A DNA stretch of 64,000 nucleotides from JSC-12 sp033764965 (lineage in GTDB: Bacteria > Cyanobacteriota > Cyanobacteriia > Leptolyngbyales > Leptolyngbyaceae): assembly GCA_033764965.1 (NCBI GenBank), contig JANRIN010000338.1, positions 1-64,000 of the forward strand, in the 5' to 3' direction. The position numbers and the translations under genes are program-made. The notes below the pieces were generated by a model. It saw only the letters and a list, made by a program, of their open reading frames with translations. It had not been told where the DNA came from and made no database searches. Shown in pieces: positions 32,987 through 42,316 of the stretch (within the stretch, counting starts at the first letter, position 1; each line of letters starts with the position of its first letter).

Positions 32987-33958
32987 TTAAATTGGTGATG
33001 CAGCTTGATCCAGTTGAATCGTTGTTCCTGGCACACCCATCCGAGTCCGGAAATCTTCGATCGTCAAAAAGAGACCTTCTGTCACGGGAACCGCTGGTTG
33101 CCAACCCACCAGCTTTTGAGCTTTGCTAATATCTGGGCGACGACGGCGGGGATCATCTTGAGGCAAGGGTTCAAAGCGAATATCTGTATCCGGGTTGACC
33201 ATTTTTTGGATGGTTTGAGCCAATTCCAGAATTGTGTATTCTTCAGGATTGCCCAAATTCATGGGGCCGGTATGAGCACCATTCATCAATCGCATCAATC
33301 CGTCCACCAAATCCGAAACGTAGCAAAAACTGCGAGTTTGATTACCAGTGCCGTAGACCGTGAGGGGAGATCCCTTCAGGGCTTGAACGATAAAGTTACT
33401 AACCACCCGACCATCATTTTCCAGCATCCGAGGACCGTAGGTGTTGAAAATACGAGCCACGCGAATATCAACATCATTCTGACGGTGATAATCAAAGGTC
33501 AAGGTTTCTGCAACCCGCTTGCCTTCGTCGTAACAACTCCGGATGCCGATCGGGTTCACATTGCCCCAGTACTCTTCGGCTTGGGGATGAATTTCTGGAT
33601 CTCCGTATACTTCTGAGGTGGAAGCCAGCAGGAATCGAGCCTTGACTCGCTTCGCCAGCCCCAACATATTTAAAGTCCCCATAACATTCGTTTTAATCGT
33701 TTTCACGGGGTTGAATTGGTAGTGCACTGGCGATGCAGGGCAGGCGAGATGGTAGATCTGATCAACTTCCAACCGGATGGGTTCCGTAATGTCGTGGCGA
33801 ATTAGCTCAAAATAGGGATGTCCAATCCACTGCAAAACATTGTGCTTGCGCCCAGTATAAAAATTATCTAAACAAATGACTTCGTGCCCTTCCGTCATCA
33901 AGCGATCAATCAGGTGAGAACCAATGAACCCAGCCCCGCCAGTTACCAAAATTCTCAT
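32987..33958 (-). CDS. uxs: UDP-glucuronate decarboxylase (UDP-xylose synthase)
   Basis: A 323-residue extended short-chain dehydrogenase. VTGGAGFIGSHLIDRL binds NAD, STSEVYGDPEIHPQ and the CYDEGKR segment provide the Thr/Ser-Tyr-Lys catalytic set, and RIFNTYGPRM with RRRRPDISKA recognises the UDP-sugar; these are the marks of UXS rather than UDP-glucose 4-epimerase. It decarboxylates UDP-glucuronate to UDP-xylose and is transcribed upstream of ugd. Confidence 0.92.
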   Translation of the reverse strand: MRILVTGGAGFIGSHLIDRLMTEGHEVICLDNFYTGRKHNVLQWIGHPYFELIRHDITEPIRLEVDQIYHLACPASPVHYQFNPVKTIKTNVMGTLNMLGLAKRVKARFLLASTSEVYGDPEIHPQAEEYWGNVNPIGIRSCYDEGKRVAETLTFDYHRQNDVDIRVARIFNTYGPRMLENDGRVVSNFIVQALKGSPLTVYGTGNQTRSFCYVSDLVDGLMRLMNGAHTGPMNLGNPEEYTILELAQTIQKMVNPDTDIRFEPLPQDDPRRRRPDISKAQKLVGWQPAVPVTEGLFLTIEDFRTRMGVPGTTIQLDQAASPI

Positions 33959-34554
33959 GTCTTTCAGTCCCCTCCGATGTTATGGATAAACTCAGAACGC
34001 ATACAATTTTTAATCTGCACACCAATTAAATACAAAGTTCTCCGATGAATGTCAAACTAGCTGTTGATATTCCCACCTGATACTCACATCTATAGCGAAG
34101 TGCACCTTCCAAAGCAGGCAACCCTGAATTGGGCAGGTAAATATCATCAAATGCCTGACTGTTATCTGCACTAGAGCATAACAGCCATAATCTATTGACT
34201 TAGAGTTTCAACTGCTCATATTAGTCAGCAACATTGCTAAATGTAAAAGCGTACGCCGTATTTTTACTTAATCTTTATCCGAATACCAGCGCTCAGGCGA
34301 TCGATCAAGATGGGCGCAACTCACCGTGCTGGCAACTCAACGGTTCAACAAGTACTAAGAGTAGCCACGGATTTGCTAAGGTGAGGAGTTCGCTCCTGCT
34401 GGGTTCCGTAAACTTGATGCACACCCAAACTTATACTCAGGTCAATCATAAAAAAATCATGGGACAAATCTAACGATTTGCGTATTTATCTCTAGGCTGA
34501 CGAATTTGGTTCTACTAGACTGAAGCTGGTGCAATTGAGTGCTTTTGAATCACC
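33959..34554. other. Long intergenic region, no gene recognised
   Basis: About 600 bp between the divergent uxs and glycosyltransferase-like genes. A 79-codon frame at 34234-34473 has no protein-like composition and no good ribosome-binding site, and I do not call it. No hairpin or tandem repeat stands out. Promoters for both neighbours should be here. Confidence 0.5.
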
Positions 34555-35532
34555 ATGAGCAGTACAGATATGACTTCCCCGCTACTCACTCAGCAAATGA
34601 AACAAAAACTGGCTCGGTTGGGTATGGTTAACTTCCTGGTTGGCAAAAAACTGCTCGCCAATCTCAGAAATAAATGGAAATTGCTGGAGCTTTATCAGCG
34701 GGCTGAAGTCATACGATTCTTAGCTGATTCTCAACTTTCACCTCCAAAGCAGGAACGGGTTTTTGTGGCGATCGCGCATATTGTTTCGCCTCAAGATGTT
34801 TCTGATCCTGAAAAGCGTGCGCCGAAGCTGGAACGGTTAAAAAACTGCATTGATGCCTTGCTCAATAGCTTTGCCCACTGCCAATTAGAGATTAGTATTA
34901 CAACTCTGCCAGGGCGAAATGTTGTTTCTTATCTACCTGCCTACCAGCGTAAACTGGTGCACATCCAGGAAAGTCCAGATTGGGAGCCGATGTACGTTGG
35001 CTATCGGGCGCAGGATGAAATGATCGATCGGTTGCCGGAATTTGATTGGTTTTTGATGATCGAGGATGACATTGTTATTTATGACAGTTTGTTTTTGGAG
35101 AAACTGAAGCGGTTTAACCGGAAAAGCGGCTCTCTTCAATACGTGCTTTTTCCCAACCGCTACGAAATGTATGAGGGTAAGAAGAGCTACATCGATTTAA
35201 CAGTTGAACTCGATCTAGCCTGGGATCGGGTCTCCATGATTACGGATGATGGCGTGAAATTTGCTGAATGCTCCAATCCTCATACGGGTCTCTACTGTTT
35301 GTCTCGCGAACAGTTGGCGTATTGGGCGGCATCTGGACGGCATTGGAAAAATCAATCCCTGGTGGTTGGACCCCTGGAAAGTGCTGCCACCTTTGCATTG
35401 CTAGAGTGCTTCAAGCTCTACAAGCCCCATCCACAAAATTTGAACTATTTTGAAGTTCGCCACTACGATACGAAGTACTCTAAACTGTTCCCCGATGCGC
35501 CGCACCATATCATTTCAGCCGTTCATCAATAA
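34555..35532 (+). CDS. Glycosyltransferase-like protein with EDD motif
   Basis: A 325-residue protein. The pattern VFVAIAHIVSP..., then WFLMIEDDIVIYD, matches the nucleotide-sugar-binding core of GT-A glycosyltransferases, in which EDD holds the metal; CSNPHTGLYCLSREQL resembles the acceptor-side loop. The first 70 residues are helical and basic. I do not know a characterised family member. Its position next to ugd/uxs supports a role in transferring a sugar to a surface glycan. No membrane segment is seen. Confidence 0.65.
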   Translation: MSSTDMTSPLLTQQMKQKLARLGMVNFLVGKKLLANLRNKWKLLELYQRAEVIRFLADSQLSPPKQERVFVAIAHIVSPQDVSDPEKRAPKLERLKNCIDALLNSFAHCQLEISITTLPGRNVVSYLPAYQRKLVHIQESPDWEPMYVGYRAQDEMIDRLPEFDWFLMIEDDIVIYDSLFLEKLKRFNRKSGSLQYVLFPNRYEMYEGKKSYIDLTVELDLAWDRVSMITDDGVKFAECSNPHTGLYCLSREQLAYWAASGRHWKNQSLVVGPLESAATFALLECFKLYKPHPQNLNYFEVRHYDTKYSKLFPDAPHHIISAVHQ

Positions 35533-35550
35533 CCAACTGTGCAAGAAAAA

Positions 35551-35571
35551 GCCTGTGGATTACCCACAGGC
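35551..35571 (+). terminator. Hairpin after the glycosyltransferase-like gene
   Basis: GCCTGTGG and CCACAGGC form an 8-bp perfect stem around a 5-base loop, 18 bases past the stop codon. The following sequence has only a weak T-run (GAATTT), so this is a probable but not classical terminator. Confidence 0.55.
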
Positions 35572-35658
35572 AACTGAATTTAGTCAAGCTTTACCTGAAC
35601 TACTGCACTCCCTGAATCCGGCTAAATGTCGCTCTAAAAAGGGCGTACTGAGGTGAAC

Positions 35659-36045
35659 TTATGCCAGGGTTTCTGGGCAGTATCCTAAGCCGCGCACAAA
35701 CTGGTTACGAAACTCTTCAATTTCTTGGCGATCGGGCGTGCCATGAGACACCACTGCGACTTGATAGCGTTGCATCACTTCAACGGGGGATTGTCCAGTT
35801 TCTAAACCCCACAACGCCATTTGCACACGAATATCAGGTTCGCAGGGAATACCTAACTCACTCATGAAGGCTTTGAAGTCTCCGTGCTGCTGTAGATCAA
35901 GATACTCGCTCAGTTTGACACGCACTATCCATCCATCAATTTGATGAATGACGGTCATGAACCGAACGGGTAATCGACCGCTATGCAAGTATTCGACGGC
36001 TCGTAGTGTCAGACTGGTGTTGGCAAGAAAGTAAAGGTAGTCCAT
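35659..36045 (-). CDS. Conserved hypothetical protein, 128 aa
   Basis: Not recognised. The sequence starting at the second Met (MDYLYFLANTSLTLRAVEYLHSG) looks conserved, so 36045 is preferred to the Met five codons upstream. It is a compact mixed alpha/beta protein without signal or membrane segments. A beta-rich N-terminal half (VIHQIDGWIVRVKLSEYL) is followed by a helical half ending EIEEFRNQFVRGLGYCP. It is single, between convergent and divergent neighbours. Probably a cyanobacteria-specific family. Confidence 0.65.
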   Translation of the reverse strand: MDYLYFLANTSLTLRAVEYLHSGRLPVRFMTVIHQIDGWIVRVKLSEYLDLQQHGDFKAFMSELGIPCEPDIRVQMALWGLETGQSPVEVMQRYQVAVVSHGTPDRQEIEEFRNQFVRGLGYCPETLA

Positions 36046-36193
36046 AGGTCGTCTACCCAACCGGGCGCAATGCTACATTTCTATAGTCGGTTGTAAAGGC
36101 TTTTTGTGACAGGGGAGAAGCCCCCGACCTAATAGCGGGTTTTCACCCATTTATTCGTGGTAAGTTCAAGAATGCTCTACGAATGGTTATGGG

Positions 36194-37348
36194 GTGGTGG
36201 ACAGCGATCGCCTGCTATCGGCTTACGATTACAATTTACCTCCAGAGAGAATTGCCCAATTTCCCGCAGTTCCTCGCGATAGCTCTCGTTTGTTGGTGCT
36301 CACAAGTCCAACAGACCATGCCCATGCTACTTTTCACGAGTTGCCAGACTTGCTTCAGCCAGGAGATTTGCTAGTTCTGAACAATACTCGCGTGCTTCCG
36401 GCTCGCTTGTATGGATACAAACCCAGCGGTCTACCCGTCGAGGTTTTGCTGCTTGAACCCCAATCCAGTAGTCCCCAACCAGACGCTGACTTCTCCCATC
36501 GCTGGCTGGCGTTAGTCAAACCGGGACGACGCTTAAAGCCAGGTGCCATGATTTATTTTGATCCAGCAGATGTGAGACAGTCGCAGGCAGGTGCGAAAAT
36601 CCTCCATCCCGCAGGAGTTTATGCCACAGTGCTGGAAACAGATGCTGCTACGAGTGGGCGAATCATCCAATTTGAGGTTCCTGCCCAGGTTTCTTTAAAA
36701 GCCTGGTTGTACGAGATGGGGCGTGTTCCGCTACCACCTTATATCTCGGAGACAGACTCCGATCCGGAGCAGTATCAAACCGTTTATGCCGATCGCGTGG
36801 GTGCAGTTGCCGCGCCAACCGCTGGACTTCACTTCACTCCACAACTTTTAGAAAAACTCCAGGCTGAAGGCATTCATCAGGCATTTGTGACTTTGCATGT
36901 TGGAGTTGGCACCTTTCGTCCAGTGGAATCAACCGACATTACAGCCCATGCCATGCATTCTGAATGGGCAGAGGTGTCTCCAGAAACGGTTGCTCTGATT
37001 CAGCAAACCAGAGCAAAAGGCGGACGCATTATTGCCGTAGGAACCACTGTGGTCAGAGCATTGGAGGGGGCGAGCCAGGGAGGAACCCTCAAGCCGTTCT
37101 ATGGCAAAACCAATTTGTTCATTTATCCTGGCTATCAATGGCAAGTGGTTGAAGGCTTGATTACTAACTTTCATTTACCAAAGTCGAGCTTGATGATGTT
37201 AGTGAGTGCCTTGATTGGGCGTGAGCGATTACTGAGTTTGTATCAGGTGGCGATCGCCGAGCAGTATCGGTTTTACTCCTTCGGCGATGCCATGCTGATT
37301 TTGCCCCAAGCGGTTAACTGGTCTGAATCAGTCAGATCCGTTGGTTAA
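36194..37348 (+). CDS. queA: S-adenosylmethionine:tRNA ribosyltransferase-isomerase
   Basis: A 384-residue enzyme of queuosine synthesis that transfers and isomerises the ribosyl part of SAM onto 7-aminomethyl-7-deazaguanine in tRNA. The segments YDYNLPPERIAQFP, LLVLNNTRVLPARL, GAVAAPTAGLHFT and LHVGVGTFRPV are diagnostic. The start is a GTG at 36194 because the conserved N-terminus begins right after it. The middle carries a slightly longer variable loop than usual (about residues 90-105). Confidence 0.95.
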   Translation: MVDSDRLLSAYDYNLPPERIAQFPAVPRDSSRLLVLTSPTDHAHATFHELPDLLQPGDLLVLNNTRVLPARLYGYKPSGLPVEVLLLEPQSSSPQPDADFSHRWLALVKPGRRLKPGAMIYFDPADVRQSQAGAKILHPAGVYATVLETDAATSGRIIQFEVPAQVSLKAWLYEMGRVPLPPYISETDSDPEQYQTVYADRVGAVAAPTAGLHFTPQLLEKLQAEGIHQAFVTLHVGVGTFRPVESTDITAHAMHSEWAEVSPETVALIQQTRAKGGRIIAVGTTVVRALEGASQGGTLKPFYGKTNLFIYPGYQWQVVEGLITNFHLPKSSLMMLVSALIGRERLLSLYQVAIAEQYRFYSFGDAMLILPQAVNWSESVRSVG

Positions 37349-37393
37349 TTTGCTCACGATTCACTTCCTGCCAATGGTCAGCTTTGGCGCTAA

Positions 37394-40300
37394 CTAGATT
37401 CCATACCAACCCTGAGGTTGATACTGAGTAGGAATTTGGGCAATTGTGCGATTCCCATCCAGTAGCCAAATCGTATTTTGCCCGGTGGAATGGTTGCGCC
37501 ACACCACATCCGTTTTGCCATCCCGGTTGTAATCGCCAGTGTCAATAATTTCCCAGGAAGGATTCATTGGCGATGGAATCGCCATTTCCGAGTAGAACAG
37601 CGCACCCGCATTGCCGTATACCAACCAGCTTGTTGTATAGCCAGTTGAGTTTTGCCTCCAGGTCAAATCGATTCGACCATCATTGTTCATGTCTGCCAGT
37701 GCCTCCAGTGTCCAACCCATACCAACAGTACCGACATAACCGAGGGAGGCAATTTGAGTTTGATTCATGTACCAAACTGTCGTGTAGCCGCTGCCACTAT
37801 CTCGCCAAACAATGTCTACGTGTCCGTCTCCATTGAGATCTCCAACACCTTCAATCAGTGATGTTGGTGCAACGGTTTCCAGCATTACAGAGGATTGAAT
37901 TGAGGCTCCAGCCATAAACCAGATGCCCGTTAAGCCAACGCTGTATTCTCGCCACAATAGATCAGGATTTCCATCCTGGTTAAAATCACCAACTCCTTCC
38001 AGAACCCATCCTGGAGAGACAGAGGGTAAAGTCATCACGGAACTGGGCATGGTGGAATTCATCAGCCACACCTGATTTTCCCCAGTTGTGTAATTGCGCC
38101 AAACGATGTCGTCGATGCCGTCCTGGTTAAAGTCCGAGTTTGTCAGATTATCGTCGTTGAGGATGGTGCCCGTGGCGGAACTGGTTGCGATCGTTCCGTT
38201 TACTGGGTTTTGCAGAGATAGGACAAGGGTTTCATTCTGCTCAACTTTGCGATCGCCAACAATGCTCACTCCTACAGTTTTGCTGGTTTCTCCCGGAGCA
38301 AACAGGAGCGTTCCATTCGTCGCCAGGTAATCTGCATCCGCGCGGGTTGCCGTCCCATCTCCGGTTGTGTAGTTGACACTAACCGTTTGATAGCTGGCAG
38401 CAGAAAGCGTCACGGTAAACAGGAGATTATTATTTCCTGTATTCCCTTCCTGCCGACTGGAGCTACGAACGCCGATCGTGGGTTGAGCATCATCATTCAC
38501 CAGGGTACCTGTGGCGCTACCTGTAGCAATTTGGGCATTTGTGGGGACGCTCAAATTCACACTAAACGTTTCATTTAGTTCGTGCCGCGTATCTCCCACT
38601 GCCGTCACTGAAATGACTTTGCTGGTTTCTCCCGGCAAAAAGGTCAGGGTTCCATTGCTGGCAGTGTAATCTCCCTCAGCAATTCTGGCGGTTCCGTCGC
38701 TGGTGGCGTAGTTGACGCTCACCGTTTGGGAACTGGCAGCCGAAAGGGAAACCGTGAAGTTGTAAGCAGTGCTCCCACTATTCCCTTCTGCTTGATTGAC
38801 CGAGGCAATGCTGAGGGAGGGTTGAGCGGAAATGGTAATCGTGAAAAACTGGGTCGCGGAGAAGTCGGTGCCACTATTGGCAGTCCCTCCATCGTCCCGG
38901 ACTCTGACCCCAATGATGGCGCTGGTTGTGCCGACGATCGCCGCTACCGGGGTATAGGTCAAAGTTCCGGCATTGCTGATGCTGGGAGCCGTGGCAAAAA
39001 TCCCTGGGTTGGAATTACTGACAATGTCGTATCCTGCGATCGCTTGCGTCGATTCATTGGGTGCCCCTGGGTTAAATCCTGTTGCCCAATTATTGACCGC
39101 TTGTGCCCCACTGCCTGCGATCGTCCCCTGATTTGCCCCAATGACAAAGCTGGGCGCATCATTCACCGAGTTAACCGTCAAGGTGACTGTGGCAGGACTG
39201 GAGGTTGCACCCAGCGCATCACGAGTTACATAGGTGAAGCTATCGGTGCCGTTGAAGTTGGGGTTGGGGGTGTAGCTGAAGTTGCCATTGGCATTGAGCG
39301 ACACTGAACCAGAACTGGACGTGTTCACGATCGTCGCTGTTAGGGGGACATTGTTGTCAGGATCGCTGTCGTTGGCGAGCACGTTGCCCGTGAGGACGGT
39401 GTCTTCATTACCTGATGCGGTATCGTTCACCGCGATCGGACTCAGGTTAATGGTATTCGTGACACTTAGAGAAACCGTTGCCAGTCCAGAGTTAGCGCTG
39501 CCATCGTTGACTCGGTAGGTAAAGCGATCGTTGCCCGTGAACCCGTTATTTGCCGTGTAGGTGAAGGAGCCATTGGGATTGAGCACCAGTACGCCATTGT
39601 TAGGATTGTCCACCAGATTGGCATTAAGGTTTGCCAGGGGTGTATCCACATCGCTATCGTTTGCCAGCACTCCCGATGCTGCCAGGTTGAAGGGGGCACT
39701 ATTGGCAAAGGTGTAGCTGTCATTAACGGCAACCGGAGCATCATTGGTGGCAGTCACGCTCAACACGACGCTTGCTAAATCCGAGTTCGCGCCCAGACTA
39801 TCGCGTACGGAGTAGGTGAAGGTGTCAGTGCCGCTGTAGTTAGCGTTGGGGGTGTAGTTGAAGGTGCCGTTGGCATTGAGAGACAGGGAGCCGTTGCTGG
39901 AAGCCGTAACCAGACTGACGGTTAGGGGGGTATTGTTGTCGGGGTCGCTGTCGTTAGTGATGACATTGTTGGACAGCAATGTATCTTCGTTGGTGCCAAA
40001 ACTGTCGTTGTTGGCGATCGGGGATTGGTTCCCAGCGGTGAAGATGAAAGCATCCCGTCTGCCGTTGGTGTCTGTACTGACTAAATTAGAGGCAGCGCTG
40101 GTGAAAGCAATCACGTTACCAGAGCGATTCAGGGTGGCAAAGTTCGACTCGCCATTACCGCTACCCGTGCCCGCCTGATTTTGGCTCACCAGGGTGGTTG
40201 TCCCTGCCACACGATCGCGCAGAAACACATCCCGTGCTCCGTTGGTATCGTTCGGGACTAAGTTAGAGGCATTGCTGGAAAACACAATGTAGCGCCCATC

Positions 40301-42286
40301 GGAGCTAATGGCTGGCATCATATTATCTGCCCCATCAGAGGCGCCGTTACCGCTGCCAGTGTTGCTTTGATTCATGCTAATCAGACTGGTGGTGCCTGCT
40401 GCCAAATCCCGGACATAGACATCACGATCGCCATTGGTGTCGATGGGAGCAAGACTCGCGTAACTGGTAAAGACAACATACTGCCCATTCCCAGAAATTG
40501 CAGCCTGGAAGGCTGACTCATAGCTGAAAGCTTGGATTTCATTGGAATCTACGCTTACCTGTTGGGTTGTGCCCGATTGCAGATCCCGCACAAATACCTG
40601 CCGTCCTCCATTCGAGCCACCTGCAATGAGATTAGTGGCAGAACTGAGAAAGGCAACATAGCGCCCATCCTCGCTGATGGATGCCTGAGTTGATCCTTGA
40701 TTACCGCCCCCAGTGTTAGCACTGTTAACGGAAGCCAAAAAGGTTTGGTTGGTGTTTAAGTCTCGGACAAAGATGTCTGAAGCGTTATTAAGGTCAGCCT
40801 CTGCAACGCCATCGTTGTTTAAGTCGATGAGATTAGTGGCAACACTTTGAAAGACTACATAGCGCCCATCCCGGCTAATCAACGCTGGAGCATCGAGGGC
40901 GGATTGCTGGTTGCCGGATTGTCCCGCACTATTCACACTGACCTGCCGAATGCTGCCCGTTGTAGGAGTGGTAGACCACTCGTAAGCAAAAACTTGATAG
41001 TAATAATCCCCATTACGGAAAAGGTTGCCAGCACTGGTGAACACAATTCGTTTCCCATCCTGACTGATCGACGCTCCCAACGCATCTCCCTGCCCCGATT
41101 CTCCACTGTTGCCGCGACTAATCAGGGTCGTGCGGCGGGTATCTCGATCCCACAGAAACACGTCCAGGGTTGAGCCGTTGCCATCACTGGCGACCAGATC
41201 GGCAGCTGCACTGGTAAAGGCAATATAGCGCCCATCGGCACTCATGACTGGATTAAACGATCGCCCGGAACCCGAAATACTGCCGGAATTATCTCCCGTT
41301 CCAGCACTGTAGCGAGCGCTGACGAGAATCGTTGCACCCGTGGTGCGATCGCGCAAAAACACATCCTCCTGGGCGGCATTGGGATCACTACCGGATAGAT
41401 TGGTGGCTTGGCTGGTGAACACCACGTAACGCCCATCATCGCTGATGGTTTGCCGCAGGGAGGTGGCAGCATTCTGACTCCAGGTGCTGGCATTGGTGGC
41501 GACTGTCCAGGAATCTCCATCGCCCTGAGTGCTCCCCGTAATCGATGCAAGCTGACTGGGCAAGATGTGTTGATAAGCCGACAATGCCGTAGTCTGGAAA
41601 ATTTGGGATGCGGCGATCTCGCCCGTATTCACCTCCAGTTCCCAGTCACCCCCCAGGGTTGAGCTACCCGTCACATCATCAGATGCAGCTACATCTGCAC
41701 CAGTGATTTGGGCGAGTTGTTGCACAAATGCTTGACCCAGTTCGGATGCGCCGATCTCACAGCCGTAGAGCAAAATGTCCGCATCTGATGTTAACACTGT
41801 TGCCCAGGATTGCAGTTGTTGGCTGTAACTGCTCAGGTTGTTAGCATTCAGGCTGGTGGAGCCGAACTGAAGACTGCCGGTGCTGCCGTGCGAAATTAGA
41901 TGCACGCTGGCAATGCCACTGTGTTGCAGCAAGACCTGGGTAATCTGGCTAATCGCGTCCTGCAAGGGATCCAGGATGTAAACGGTTGTATCAGGTGCGA
42001 TCGTTGCGGCTAAACTCTGGTAGTCTGCCACGCTGGAGTCGATAAAGGCGATCGTGCTGGGCTGACTGGCGCGTCCGGAGAGTTGCCATGGGGACTCCTG
42101 GAAAAACGGAGACGGGGACAGCGATAAATTGTAAGGCGCGGGAAATAGCGATTCTAATCGGTGCAATGCGGTCGGCGACCAGGACGATTCCACAGGTAAC
42201 TCCTCTGAGGTGGTAGATGAAAGAGCAATCTCCCTCCACCCTAGAATTCCCCTCATCCCTGGCAGATGAAACATGGGTCGCTTCAC
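37394..42286 (-). CDS. Giant multidomain surface protein (DUF4347, PD40, cadherin-like, Calx-beta and VCBS/FG-GAP repeats)
   Basis: A 1,630-residue protein. Domains in order: DUF4347 at about 76-236 (IAFIDSSV, LISHGSTGSLQFG, LLYGCEIG); about nine PD40/beta-propeller-like repeats at 250-745 (each like ISEDGRYVAFLSSATNL...DVFVRDL); three cadherin-like/VCBS modules at about 755-1055 (SPIANNDSF..., NDSDPDNN, FNYTPN); a linking module; two Calx-beta domains at about 1170-1380 (VNQAEGNSG, VNYATSDGTA, GETSKVISV); and five FG-GAP-like repeats at the end (DFNQDGIDDIVWRN). Asp-rich loops suggest calcium binding. No classical signal peptide is visible, so an unusual export route is likely. Probably a cell-surface or secreted adhesion protein. 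Intragenic repeats make length variation likely. Confidence 0.88.
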   Translation of the reverse strand: MKRPMFHLPGMRGILGWREIALSSTTSEELPVESSWSPTALHRLESLFPAPYNLSLSPSPFFQESPWQLSGRASQPSTIAFIDSSVADYQSLAATIAPDTTVYILDPLQDAISQITQVLLQHSGIASVHLISHGSTGSLQFGSTSLNANNLSSYSQQLQSWATVLTSDADILLYGCEIGASELGQAFVQQLAQITGADVAASDDVTGSSTLGGDWELEVNTGEIAASQIFQTTALSAYQHILPSQLASITGSTQGDGDSWTVATNASTWSQNAATSLRQTISDDGRYVVFTSQATNLSGSDPNAAQEDVFLRDRTTGATILVSARYSAGTGDNSGSISGSGRSFNPVMSADGRYIAFTSAAADLVASDGNGSTLDVFLWDRDTRRTTLISRGNSGESGQGDALGASISQDGKRIVFTSAGNLFRNGDYYYQVFAYEWSTTPTTGSIRQVSVNSAGQSGNQQSALDAPALISRDGRYVVFQSVATNLIDLNNDGVAEADLNNASDIFVRDLNTNQTFLASVNSANTGGGNQGSTQASISEDGRYVAFLSSATNLIAGGSNGGRQVFVRDLQSGTTQQVSVDSNEIQAFSYESAFQAAISGNGQYVVFTSYASLAPIDTNGDRDVYVRDLAAGTTSLISMNQSNTGSGNGASDGADNMMPAISSDGRYIVFSSNASNLVPNDTNGARDVFLRDRVAGTTTLVSQNQAGTGSGNGESNFATLNRSGNVIAFTSAASNLVSTDTNGRRDAFIFTAGNQSPIANNDSFGTNEDTLLSNNVITNDSDPDNNTPLTVSLVTASSNGSLSLNANGTFNYTPNANYSGTDTFTYSVRDSLGANSDLASVVLSVTATNDAPVAVNDSYTFANSAPFNLAASGVLANDSDVDTPLANLNANLVDNPNNGVLVLNPNGSFTYTANNGFTGNDRFTYRVNDGSANSGLATVSLSVTNTINLSPIAVNDTASGNEDTVLTGNVLANDSDPDNNVPLTATIVNTSSSGSVSLNANGNFSYTPNPNFNGTDSFTYVTRDALGATSSPATVTLTVNSVNDAPSFVIGANQGTIAGSGAQAVNNWATGFNPGAPNESTQAIAGYDIVSNSNPGIFATAPSISNAGTLTYTPVAAIVGTTSAIIGVRVRDDGGTANSGTDFSATQFFTITISAQPSLSIASVNQAEGNSGSTAYNFTVSLSAASSQTVSVNYATSDGTARIAEGDYTASNGTLTFLPGETSKVISVTAVGDTRHELNETFSVNLSVPTNAQIATGSATGTLVNDDAQPTIGVRSSSRQEGNTGNNNLLFTVTLSAASYQTVSVNYTTGDGTATRADADYLATNGTLLFAPGETSKTVGVSIVGDRKVEQNETLVLSLQNPVNGTIATSSATGTILNDDNLTNSDFNQDGIDDIVWRNYTTGENQVWLMNSTMPSSVMTLPSVSPGWVLEGVGDFNQDGNPDLLWREYSVGLTGIWFMAGASIQSSVMLETVAPTSLIEGVGDLNGDGHVDIVWRDSGSGYTTVWYMNQTQIASLGYVGTVGMGWTLEALADMNNDGRIDLTWRQNSTGYTTSWLVYGNAGALFYSEMAIPSPMNPSWEIIDTGDYNRDGKTDVVWRNHSTGQNTIWLLDGNRTIAQIPTQYQPQGWYGI

Positions 42287-42316
42287 TAAAGTGCTGCCAA
42301 TGGGCAGTTCACGCCG

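Noticed and set aside
34234..34473. 79-codon frame upstream of the glycosyltransferase-like gene
   Set aside because: No protein-like pattern, rare-codon composition and no ribosome-binding site; judged non-coding.
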